From contig JAGDDM010000196.1 in assembly GCA_017958015.1 (NCBI GenBank), positions 1 through 8,934 on the forward strand: a stretch of DNA of 8,934 nt, given 5' to 3'. The position numbers and the translations under genes are program-made. How positions within the stretch are numbered: the first letter of the stretch is position 1; each line of letters begins with the position of its first letter. The notes below the pieces were generated by a model. The model saw only the letters and a list, made by a program, of their open reading frames with translations. It was not told where the DNA came from and searched no databases. The DNA is from Abditibacteriota bacterium. GTDB taxonomy: Bacteria > Armatimonadota > UBA5829. Below, in pieces: positions 1-5,567 of this stretch.

Positions 1-33
1 AACCTCCCGCTCAGTTGAACGGGAGGTTTTTTC
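1..33 (+). terminator. Intrinsic terminator at left edge
   Basis: A 9-bp perfect stem (AACCTCCCG at 1-9 with CGGGAGGTT at 20-28) encloses a 10-nt loop and is followed by a run of T on the plus strand. In that direction it would end a plus-strand gene lying left of the window. It also sits directly after the pdxT stop codon, so it may act in both directions. For the minus strand the T-run would fall outside the window, so bidirectional use is inferred. Confidence 0.8.
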
Positions 34-34
34 G

Positions 35-568
35 TTATACGGTGTCGAGAAACATCCGATGTATTCGGTTGTCGCCGGTCAGTTCCGGGTGGAAGGACAG
101 GGCGATGATTTTTTTATGCCTCACGGCGACTACTCGGCCGCCGACTTTTGCCAGCACTTCCGTCTGTCCGGGATCGGATACGTAGGGCGCCCGAATGAAC
201 ACCATGGGGTAGGGACCGATGCCCTTAAACTCCTTTTTAGCGTTGAAACTGCCCAACTGCCTGCCGTAGGCGTTTCGGCGGACGGTGACCGGAAGGACGC
301 CCAGGTGTTCCTTTTCCGCCAGCAAAATCAGCCCGGCGCAGGTGGCGAGGACCGGCAGCCCGTCGAGAATCATTTTCCGCAGGGGTTCCGCCAGCCCCGT
401 TTCCCGCAGCAGTTTTCCCTGCGCGGTGCTTTCGCCGCCGGGCAGGACTATGCCTTGCAGACCCGCAAGGTCCCGGGGCTGCCTGATTTCCCGAACCTCC
501 GCCCCGAGGCTTCGGAGCGTCTTTTCGTGCTCGATAAAGGCGCCCTGCAGAGCGAGCACGCCTATCAT
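35..568 (-). CDS. pdxT: Pyridoxal 5'-phosphate synthase glutaminase subunit PdxT
   Basis: PdxT is the class I glutamine amidotransferase half of the DXP-independent PLP synthase. It hydrolyses glutamine in the cytoplasm and passes ammonia to PdxS. The 177-residue product shows the family hallmarks: LALQGAFIEH at the N-terminus, the PGGEST oxyanion segment at 43-48, the nucleophile elbow TCAGLILL with Cys77, the RNAYGRQ motif at 98-104, and SFHPELTGD with His160 and Glu162, completing the Cys-His-Glu triad. It is slightly shorter than the usual 185-200 residues, mostly at the C-terminus, but no catalytic part is missing. The ATG overlaps the pdxS stop by one base (TGATG). An AAAGAGG ribosome site (575-581, minus strand) lies 6 nt upstream inside pdxS, which supports this start and coupled translation with its partner. 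Confidence 0.97.
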   Translation of the reverse strand: MIGVLALQGAFIEHEKTLRSLGAEVREIRQPRDLAGLQGIVLPGGESTAQGKLLRETGLAEPLRKMILDGLPVLATCAGLILLAEKEHLGVLPVTVRRNAYGRQLGSFNAKKEFKGIGPYPMVFIRAPYVSDPGQTEVLAKVGGRVVAVRHKKIIALSFHPELTGDNRIHRMFLDTV

Positions 569-1443
569 CAGACGCCTCTTTCTTCCATGATGAGCTCAAT
601 CTCGTCGGCGTTGATGCCCACCATGGCTTCCCCAAGGTCCTCGGAGAGTTCAGCCAAAAGGTCCGCGTCCTCAAAGTTTGTCACCGCCCGAACAATGGCG
701 CTTGCCCGCTTGGCCGGGTTGCCGGACTTGAATATGCCGGAGCCCACAAAGACGCCCTCGGCTCCCAGCTTCATCATGAGAGCGGCGTCGGCGGGTGTGG
801 CCACGCCTCCCGCGGCAAAGTTCACCACCGGCAGCTTTCCTGTTTCGTGAACGCCGAGGAGCAGGTCGTAGGGCACGCCCAGACGCTTGGCCTCCTCGAA
901 AAGTTCGTCTTCACGCATGGAGAAAACCTTTCTCATTTCCCCGTTGATTTTCCGCATATGCCGCACCGCCTGAATGACGTCGCCGGTGCCGGGCTCGCCC
1001 TTGGTGCGAATCATGGCGGCGCCCTCGGCAATTCGTCTCAGGGCCTCGCCCAAGTCTCTCGCGCCGCAGACGAAGGGCACGTCGAAGGCGGTTTTGTCGA
1101 TGTGGTAGAGGTCGTCGGCGGGAGAGAGAACCTCCGACTCGTCGATATAGTCAATCTCCAGCGCCTGCAGAATCTCCGCCTCAACGATGTGGCCGATTCG
1201 GCATTTTGCCATAACCGGAATCGTCACCGCGTTTTGAATGCCCTTAATCATCTTGGGGTCGCTCATTCGCGACACACCCCCGGCGGCTCTTATGTCCGCG
1301 GGAATCCGCTCAAGAGCCATGACGGCGCAGGCACCCGCGTCCTCGGCGATTTTCGCCTGTTCTGGTGTGGTCACATCCATGATGACGCCGCCCTTGAGCA
1401 TTTGCGCCAGTCCTTTGTTCAATTCGAATCGATTGTTTGCCAT
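568..1443 (-). CDS. pdxS: Pyridoxal 5'-phosphate synthase lyase subunit PdxS
   Basis: PdxS is the synthase subunit that condenses ribose 5-phosphate, glyceraldehyde 3-phosphate and ammonia into PLP. In known relatives it forms a dodecamer decorated with PdxT. The 291-residue product has the standard length and a (beta/alpha)8-barrel sequence. Visible active-site residues are Asp23 in KGGVIMDV, Lys80 in MAKCRIGH, and Lys148 in IRTKGEPGTG. These correspond, shifted by one, to Asp24, Lys81 and Lys149 of the Bacillus enzyme. The phosphate-binding FAAGGVATPADAA and GVFVGSGIFKS segments are intact. The ATG is preceded by AAGGAGG (1450-1456, minus strand) with a 6-nt spacer. It is first in a pdxST operon and diverges from the MocR regulator across about 98 bp, the classical arrangement for PdxR control. 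Confidence 0.98.
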   Translation of the reverse strand: MANNRFELNKGLAQMLKGGVIMDVTTPEQAKIAEDAGACAVMALERIPADIRAAGGVSRMSDPKMIKGIQNAVTIPVMAKCRIGHIVEAEILQALEIDYIDESEVLSPADDLYHIDKTAFDVPFVCGARDLGEALRRIAEGAAMIRTKGEPGTGDVIQAVRHMRKINGEMRKVFSMREDELFEEAKRLGVPYDLLLGVHETGKLPVVNFAAGGVATPADAALMMKLGAEGVFVGSGIFKSGNPAKRASAIVRAVTNFEDADLLAELSEDLGEAMVGINADEIELIMEERGV

Positions 1444-1454
1444 GTCGGGCCTCC

Positions 1455-1483
1455 TTGAAATATTTACGTGAATATTATATAAT
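1455..1483 (+). promoter_or_regulatory. Promoter of the MocR regulator gene
   Basis: TTGAAA (1455-1460) is followed by exactly 17 bp and then a perfect TATAAT (1478-1483), a near-consensus sigma70/A promoter. Its -35 overlaps the pdxS ribosome-binding site. Its -10 overlaps the opposing pdxS -10 within the palindrome ATTATATAAT (1474-1483). The predicted start near 1490 gives a leader of about 52 nt carrying the inverted repeat at 1489-1508. Confidence 0.6.
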
Positions 1484-1502
1484 ACAACCGGCTATATGAA
1501 AA
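1474..1502 (-). promoter_or_regulatory. pdxST promoter
   Basis: Read on the minus strand, there is a perfect -10 TATAAT (plus positions 1474-1479), a 17-bp spacer and a weak -35 TTTTCA (1497-1502, four of six consensus bases). The predicted start near 1467 gives a leader of about 24 nt that includes the AAGGAGG ribosome site. The -35 lies at the centre of the inverted repeat at 1489-1508, so a bound regulator should interfere with it. Confidence 0.65.
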
Positions 1503-1508
1503 TAGCCG
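1489..1508. promoter_or_regulatory. Inverted repeat, candidate PdxR operator
   Basis: A perfect 7-bp inverted repeat, CGGCTAT-N6-ATAGCCG, covers the pdxS -35 and the predicted start of the regulator transcript. A separate 8-bp direct repeat, TATAATAC, occurs at 1478-1485 and 1523-1530, 45 bp apart, on either side. MocR regulators are known to bind direct or inverted repeats in such divergent regions. Assigning this one to the adjacent regulator is inference. As RNA it could also form a small hairpin in the regulator's leader. Confidence 0.5.
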
Positions 1509-1541
1509 AAACGATATATTTTTATAATACCGGTTTTGATT

Positions 1542-2930
1542 ATGCTCACATACAATTTCCTCAAAAACAAGGTGCCCCTCTATGAGCAGCTGTACGAATA
1601 CATCAGAAACGACATCGTGTCGGGAACGATATCCGCCCACGAGAAGCTGCCATCCCGCCGCACCTTCGCCGCCAACAACGGCATCAGCGTCATCACCGTC
1701 CAAAACGCCTACGATCGGCTCATAAGCGAAGGCTACGTCTACTCCCGGCCCGGCAGAGGCTACTACGCCGCGGAGATACCGGAGACGGCTTTTTCCCGGG
1801 CGGATACGGCGGCGGCGCCGTTGCCCGAGGAGGAGGATAAGCACCTCATCGACTTTTCCGATAACCGCACGAGACCGGAAAACTTTCCCTTTTCCGTGTG
1901 GGCGAAGTTGTCCCGGGAGGTGCTGTCGACGAAGGAGCGGGAGCTGACGGAAATATCTCCCGCCGGGGGCGTGGAACCTTTGCGCCGAGCCGTCGCCCGG
2001 CACCTGAAGTCTTTTCGGGGCATGTCCGTGGACCCGGACAGGGTTGTTGTGGGCGCCGGGTCGGAGTATCTCTACGGAGTTTTGTTCCGCCTGCTGGGCG
2101 CGGACAAGACCTATTGCACCGAGAACCCGGGCTACAAGAAGCTGGAGCGGATATACGCTTTGCACAACATAAGCCGGGTTTGGGCGGATATGGACGACAA
2201 GGGCATAAGCGCGGAGGAGCTGCGCCGCACCGGGGCGGAGGTGGCCCACATCACCCCCAACCACCACTTTCCCACGGGGATAACCATGCCCGCCGGCCGC
2301 CGCTACGAGCTGCTGGCCTGGGCCAACGAGGTTGAGGGCAGATATATCATCGAGGACGACTACGACAGCGAGTTCAGAACCTCCGGCAAGCCCATGCCCA
2401 CGCTGTCCGGCATCGACGGCTGCGGCAAGGTGGTCTATATGAACACCTTCTCCAAGTCTCTGACGCCAACCATTCGGATAGGGTACATGGTGCTGCCCGC
2501 CACCCTCGCGAACCGCTTCCGGCGGGATTTCTCCGGCTTCAGCTGCACCGTGTCCAACTTCGAACAGTACACGCTGGCGGAGTTCATATCCCGCGGGTAC
2601 TTCGAGAAGCACATCAACAGGACAAGATCATACTACTCCAAACTTCGGGAGAGTCTGATTCGGTATATCGGGGAAAACCACGGGGATGTCTGCCGGGTGA
2701 CAGAGAACGATTCCGGGCTCCATTTCCTGATTGAGCTTGCCACATCCCTCTCCGATGAGGAGGTTCGCCGCCGAGCCGAGGATAGGGGAATCCGAATAAA
2801 ATCCCTCTCCGATTACGATTTCGGCGGCGGGGGAGGGGACAGCCACCGTTTCCTCATAAACTATTCCCGCGTGGACGAGGACACCGCCCGCAACGCTCTC
2901 CGGGAACTCTTCGCCCGAATAAGGGAATAA
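1542..2930 (+). CDS. pdxR: MocR-family PLP-dependent regulator, probable PdxR
   Basis: This is a GntR-type DNA-binding domain fused to an aminotransferase fold I domain (462 residues), a transcription factor that uses PLP as effector rather than for catalysis. Residues 10-75 form the winged helix (PLYEQLYEYIRNDIVSG, KLPSRRTFAANNGIS, GYVYSRPGRGYY). The PLP domain follows a linker at about 80-100. Asp272 and Tyr274 in EDDYDSEFR and Lys305 in TFSKSLTP keep the same spacing as Asp279, Tyr281 and Lys312 of GabR, so PLP should be bound as an internal aldimine. Its position divergent from pdxST strongly suggests it is the PLP-sensing regulator of that operon. The start is the ATG giving MLTYNF, typical of the family. 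A TTG six bases upstream would add two residues. No Shine-Dalgarno site is evident before either. A catabolic aminotransferase-like regulator such as GabR is less likely from context. Confidence 0.92.
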   Translation: MLTYNFLKNKVPLYEQLYEYIRNDIVSGTISAHEKLPSRRTFAANNGISVITVQNAYDRLISEGYVYSRPGRGYYAAEIPETAFSRADTAAAPLPEEEDKHLIDFSDNRTRPENFPFSVWAKLSREVLSTKERELTEISPAGGVEPLRRAVARHLKSFRGMSVDPDRVVVGAGSEYLYGVLFRLLGADKTYCTENPGYKKLERIYALHNISRVWADMDDKGISAEELRRTGAEVAHITPNHHFPTGITMPAGRRYELLAWANEVEGRYIIEDDYDSEFRTSGKPMPTLSGIDGCGKVVYMNTFSKSLTPTIRIGYMVLPATLANRFRRDFSGFSCTVSNFEQYTLAEFISRGYFEKHINRTRSYYSKLRESLIRYIGENHGDVCRVTENDSGLHFLIELATSLSDEEVRRRAEDRGIRIKSLSDYDFGGGGGDSHRFLINYSRVDEDTARNALRELFARIRE

Positions 2931-2945
2931 CAAAATCCGGCGGAC

Positions 2946-2982
2946 TATTGAAATAAAAGCCGGGATATGGGAAAATAGTTAT
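2946..2982 (+). promoter_or_regulatory. Promoter element, copy 1 (before LRR gene)
   Basis: This is a 37-bp element almost identical to 3962-3998. It contains TTGAAA (2948-2953), a 17-bp spacer and GAAAAT (2971-2976), which fits a sigma70/A promoter with a good -35 and a poor -10. The predicted start near 2983 leaves a leader of about 37 nt before the LRR ATG, including its ribosome site. It begins 15 bp after the regulator stop codon. No clear terminator lies between, so some read-through from the regulator is possible. Confidence 0.55.
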
Positions 2983-3019
2983 GGGTTTGCTTTATACGCA
3001 ATCGTAAGGGAGAAACACT

Positions 3020-3895
3020 ATGAAAAAGATTTTCGGATTTGTTTTGCTTGCGGCGATGATGACCACCGCGGTATTCGCTATTCCGGCATCGGAACAGGCG
3101 GCGATAGACGATCTCGCGGCGATGATCGGCCGGGCGCCGTCCTACACCACGGAAAACGACCGTATCGTCACCCTCAATCTCTACGGGAAAAACATCGCCT
3201 CTCTGCCTCCGAGCATCGTCAACCTGACCGCCTTGCGGCTTATCGACCTGCGGAGCAACAACTTCACTTCCGTGCCGGAGCAACTTTGCGAGATGACGAG
3301 CCTCAGGGAACTTCACCTGAGTACAAACCACCTCACGGATTTGCCCGAAAGCATGGGCAATCTGACCGGTTTGGAAGGTCTCTACATCGACTATAACCGG
3401 TTTTCCGTTCTGCCGTCCTGCGTGGAGAAGTTCAAAAATCTGAAACGTTTGGACCTCAGCGACAACAACCTCACCTCCCTGCCGGGGTGGATAGGCGGCC
3501 TCACGGAGATTGTGTGGCTTGACCTTAACTCCAACAACCTCGCGTCCCTGCCGGAAAGCATGGGCAACCTGACAAAAACGGAGTGGCTCTGGCTGTACAA
3601 CAACAATCTCACATTCCTGCCCGCCGGCATCGGCAACATGAGGAAACTGGAGAGACTGGGGCTTTGGAGCAACAAACTCACGTCTTTGCCGTCGAGCATA
3701 GGCAGCCTGACCTCCCTCAAATATCTATGGGTCATGGATAACAACCTCACGTCTCTGCCCGCGAGTATCGCCGATCTCAAGAGCAACGATTGGGCGGTAA
3801 CCCCTGACTTTAGCCGCAACCGACTGCCTTCGCCCGAACTGAGAAAAATCCTGCCCGCAAACGAGGTGGAAGGACAATTCGGAACCCAACACTGA
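3020..3895 (+). CDS. Secreted leucine-rich-repeat protein
   Basis: The 291-residue product begins with a clear Sec signal peptide (MKK, a hydrophobic core at 4-16, probable cleavage after AVFA at residue 20). A short acidic/alanine-rich cap follows. Residues 49-255 are nine uninterrupted leucine-rich repeats of exactly 23 residues, of the form LxxLxLxxNxLTSLPxSIGxLTx. A degenerate tenth repeat and a short polar tail complete it. This repeat type builds a curved solenoid used for protein binding; the partner is unknown. No transmembrane segment, LPXTG motif, lipobox or enzymatic domain is visible, so it should be exported and either soluble or held by protein contacts. The ATG follows AAGGGAG (3006-3012) with a 7-nt spacer. 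It has its own promoter and terminator and appears to be a single-gene unit unrelated to its neighbours. Confidence 0.88.
   Translation: MKKIFGFVLLAAMMTTAVFAIPASEQAAIDDLAAMIGRAPSYTTENDRIVTLNLYGKNIASLPPSIVNLTALRLIDLRSNNFTSVPEQLCEMTSLRELHLSTNHLTDLPESMGNLTGLEGLYIDYNRFSVLPSCVEKFKNLKRLDLSDNNLTSLPGWIGGLTEIVWLDLNSNNLASLPESMGNLTKTEWLWLYNNNLTFLPAGIGNMRKLERLGLWSNKLTSLPSSIGSLTSLKYLWVMDNNLTSLPASIADLKSNDWAVTPDFSRNRLPSPELRKILPANEVEGQFGTQH
3164..3784 (+). repeat. Nine in-frame 69-bp leucine-rich repeats
   Basis: Nine consecutive 69-bp units encode the 23-residue repeats of the LRR protein without any spacing change. Units 3 and 6 share the identical peptide LPESMGNLT, and units 5 and 9 share NNLTSLP, suggesting internal duplication. 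Unit 7 lacks the first leucine (TEWLWL). Such an array can change length by slippage or recombination. Confidence 0.85.
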
Positions 3896-3901
3896 CTTCA
3901 C

Positions 3902-3929
3902 GGCGCGCTCCCACCGGGGCGCGCCTTTT
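3902..3929 (+). terminator. Strong intrinsic terminator of the LRR gene
   Basis: GGCGCGCTCC (3902-3911) pairs with GGGGCGCGCC (3916-3925), with one G-T wobble and a 4-nt loop, followed by TTTT. It starts 6 bp after the LRR stop codon. It should separate LRR transcription from the downstream operon. Confidence 0.9.
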
Positions 3930-3932
3930 CGT

Positions 3933-3956
3933 AAAAAATCCCGGTTTTTTTCGGGA
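3933..3956 (-). terminator. Small terminator-like hairpin facing left
   Basis: TCCCG (3939-3943) pairs with CGGGA (3952-3956) around an 8-nt T-rich loop. Read on the minus strand, the stem is followed by six T (plus-strand A-run 3933-3938). The stem is only 5 bp, and no minus-strand gene is seen to its right. It may simply block antisense transcription or act as a second, weaker stop next to the LRR terminator. Confidence 0.35.
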
Positions 3957-3961
3957 AAACG

Positions 3962-3998
3962 TATTGAATAAAAGCCGGGAATATGGGAAAATAGTTAT
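3962..3998 (+). promoter_or_regulatory. Promoter element, copy 2 (before ADP-ribosylglycohydrolase-like operon)
   Basis: This copy matches 2946-2982 apart from one missing A on the left and one extra A on the right, so both are 37 bp. It contains TTGAAT (3964-3969), a 17-bp spacer and GAAAAT (3987-3992). The predicted start near 3999 leaves a leader of about 34 nt before the ATG at 4033. It begins right after two terminator-like hairpins, as expected for a new transcription unit. Confidence 0.55.
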
Positions 3999-4032
3999 AA
4001 ATCGGGATGACCCGAAAACGATGAGGTATATC

Positions 4033-5565
4033 ATGAAACTTACTTACGACGTCCTGCGGGACAAGATTCTCGGCTGCTGGAACGGCAAGAACATCGGCGG
4101 CGTTCTGGGCGCGCCCATGGAGGGTTTGCGGCAGATTAACAACGTTGAGTTCTACGTTCAGAAGGACCTTGACGGCAATCCGCCCCCCAACGACGACCTT
4201 GATCTCCAGCTTCTGTGGCTCATCGGCGTGGAGCGGTTCGGCAAGGACCTTGACGCTTCCAAGCTGGGCGACTACTGGATGAGTTACATCATTCCCAACT
4301 GGTCTGAGTACGGCATGGGCAAGAACAACATGCGTGCCGGCTGCAAGCCGCCCATCTCCGGCGTGTGGAACAACCCCTTCGGTCAGAGCTGCGGCTGTTT
4401 CATTCGCTCCGAACTCTGGGCCTGCCTCGCTCCCGGCAATCCGGAACAGGCGGTCCGCTTCGCCTACGAGGACGCAATTTGCGACCACTACGGCGAGGGC
4501 GTCTACGGCGAGCTGTTCTGCGCCGCCATCGAGTCCGCCGCCTTCGTTGAAAGCGACCTTGAGAAACTCATCGAGATAGGTCTTTCCTACATTCCCGCGG
4601 ACTGCCAGCTGGCCAAGGCCATCAACATCGCCCGGGAATGCTACAACTCCGGCAAGCCCTGGCAGGAAGCCCGTAAGCGCATCCTCACTGAGACTCCCGG
4701 CACCTTCGGCCTCCAGGAGAGGCACCCTTGGGAGATCGAGGAACAGTTCGACTATGACGAACCCTGCGTGGACGCTCCCAGCAACGTGGCCTTCGTGGTT
4801 TTGGGCATGCTCTACGGCGAGGGCGACTTCGGCAAGAGTCTTTGCACCGCCGTCAACTGCGGCGAGGACACGGACTGCAGCGGCGCCACATTGGGAGCCC
4901 TTTTCGGCATCATCCACGGTAACGCGGCCCTTCCGGAGAAGTGGACGAAGCCCATCGGCAACATCATCAACACCAAATGCGTTGACCGCACCAACGGCAT
5001 AGCTCTGCTTCCCTATACCACCGACGAACTCACGGACCGCACAATCGCCGCCATTCCCCTCATGCTTAACCGCAGACTGGTGAACGTCCTGGGCAACGGC
5101 GTGGAGGTGGAGACCGCGGAGACATTGGAGAACACCCATTTGGACGACAGGGCTCGGGGCGTGGGCTGCAACTATTCCAAGAAGATGGACGACCTCATTG
5201 CCCGCACTCCCTATCAGCAGGAGAATCGGTTCAACACTTTTAACGTCATCCTCGACTACAAGGGCGACCCAACCATTAAATTGGGCGAACCCCGGAAGCT
5301 GGGCATAATCATCGAGCAGGGCAGCCTTGTGGACCATCAGCAGTTCTTCACCGTGCGGCTCTACACATCCGACAGCCTTGAGGTCATGCAGGGCTACTCT
5401 TTCGCCATGCCTCTCAACAACCAATACCGCACTCGGGCGGAGCTTGAGTTCGACGTCTTCGCCGAAACTTTCACCGAGGGCAAGCAGTACGTGATTGTCG
5501 ACGTGTCCGTTGAGGGCAGACACAGCGACGGCATCTGCAAGTTCGTTCTCTATCCGGAGGCCTGA
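4033..5565 (+). CDS. ADP-ribosylglycohydrolase-like protein, paralog 1
   Basis: This 510-residue cytoplasmic protein (no signal peptide) belongs to the ADP-ribosylglycohydrolase (DraG/ARH) superfamily, all-helical hydrolases with a two-metal centre that cleave N- or O-glycosidic ribose bonds. The N-terminal DKILGCWNGKNIGGVLGAP is the family opening. The first acidic metal motif is NDDLD at 53-57, where the classic form is TDDT. A helical core with YEDAICDHYGEGVYGELF follows at 145-162. The second metal motif is GEDTDCSGAT at 277-286, where the last position of the classic motif is Thr or Ser. Classic members have about 300 residues. Here an extra C-terminal segment of about 180 residues, predicted beta-rich by its alternating pattern, has no function I can name. 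The ATG at 4033 is chosen because it matches the paralog's MKL start and has GAGG 6 nt upstream; an ATG at 4021 would add four residues. Whether the substrate is ADP-ribose or another glycoside is unknown. Confidence 0.88.
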   Translation: MKLTYDVLRDKILGCWNGKNIGGVLGAPMEGLRQINNVEFYVQKDLDGNPPPNDDLDLQLLWLIGVERFGKDLDASKLGDYWMSYIIPNWSEYGMGKNNMRAGCKPPISGVWNNPFGQSCGCFIRSELWACLAPGNPEQAVRFAYEDAICDHYGEGVYGELFCAAIESAAFVESDLEKLIEIGLSYIPADCQLAKAINIARECYNSGKPWQEARKRILTETPGTFGLQERHPWEIEEQFDYDEPCVDAPSNVAFVVLGMLYGEGDFGKSLCTAVNCGEDTDCSGATLGALFGIIHGNAALPEKWTKPIGNIINTKCVDRTNGIALLPYTTDELTDRTIAAIPLMLNRRLVNVLGNGVEVETAETLENTHLDDRARGVGCNYSKKMDDLIARTPYQQENRFNTFNVILDYKGDPTIKLGEPRKLGIIIEQGSLVDHQQFFTVRLYTSDSLEVMQGYSFAMPLNNQYRTRAELEFDVFAETFTEGKQYVIVDVSVEGRHSDGICKFVLYPEA

Positions 5566-5567
5566 TA

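Noticed and set aside
59..1458. Plus-strand frames opposite pdxT and pdxS
   Set aside because: The minus-strand genes are unmistakable and complete, and these frames carry no domain signature or upstream signals.
1464..2612. Minus-strand 382-residue frame opposite the regulator
   Set aside because: It is antisense to a gene with clear domain motifs, has no ribosome site and would run through the divergent promoters.
2914..2931. CGAATAAGGGAATAAC at the regulator stop as another copy of the 37-bp element
   Set aside because: It matches only a short AT-rich part with several mismatches, and it is coding sequence, so chance similarity is enough.
2937..2963. CCGGC/GCCGG pairing after the regulator stop as a terminator
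   Set aside because: The stem is 5 bp with a 17-nt loop and no T-run, and it overlaps the promoter element.
2946..3998. CRISPR or transposon-end interpretation of the 37-bp repeats
   Set aside because: There are only two copies about 1 kb apart, in direct orientation, with no cas or transposase gene and no target-site duplication; both sit at promoter distance from start codons.
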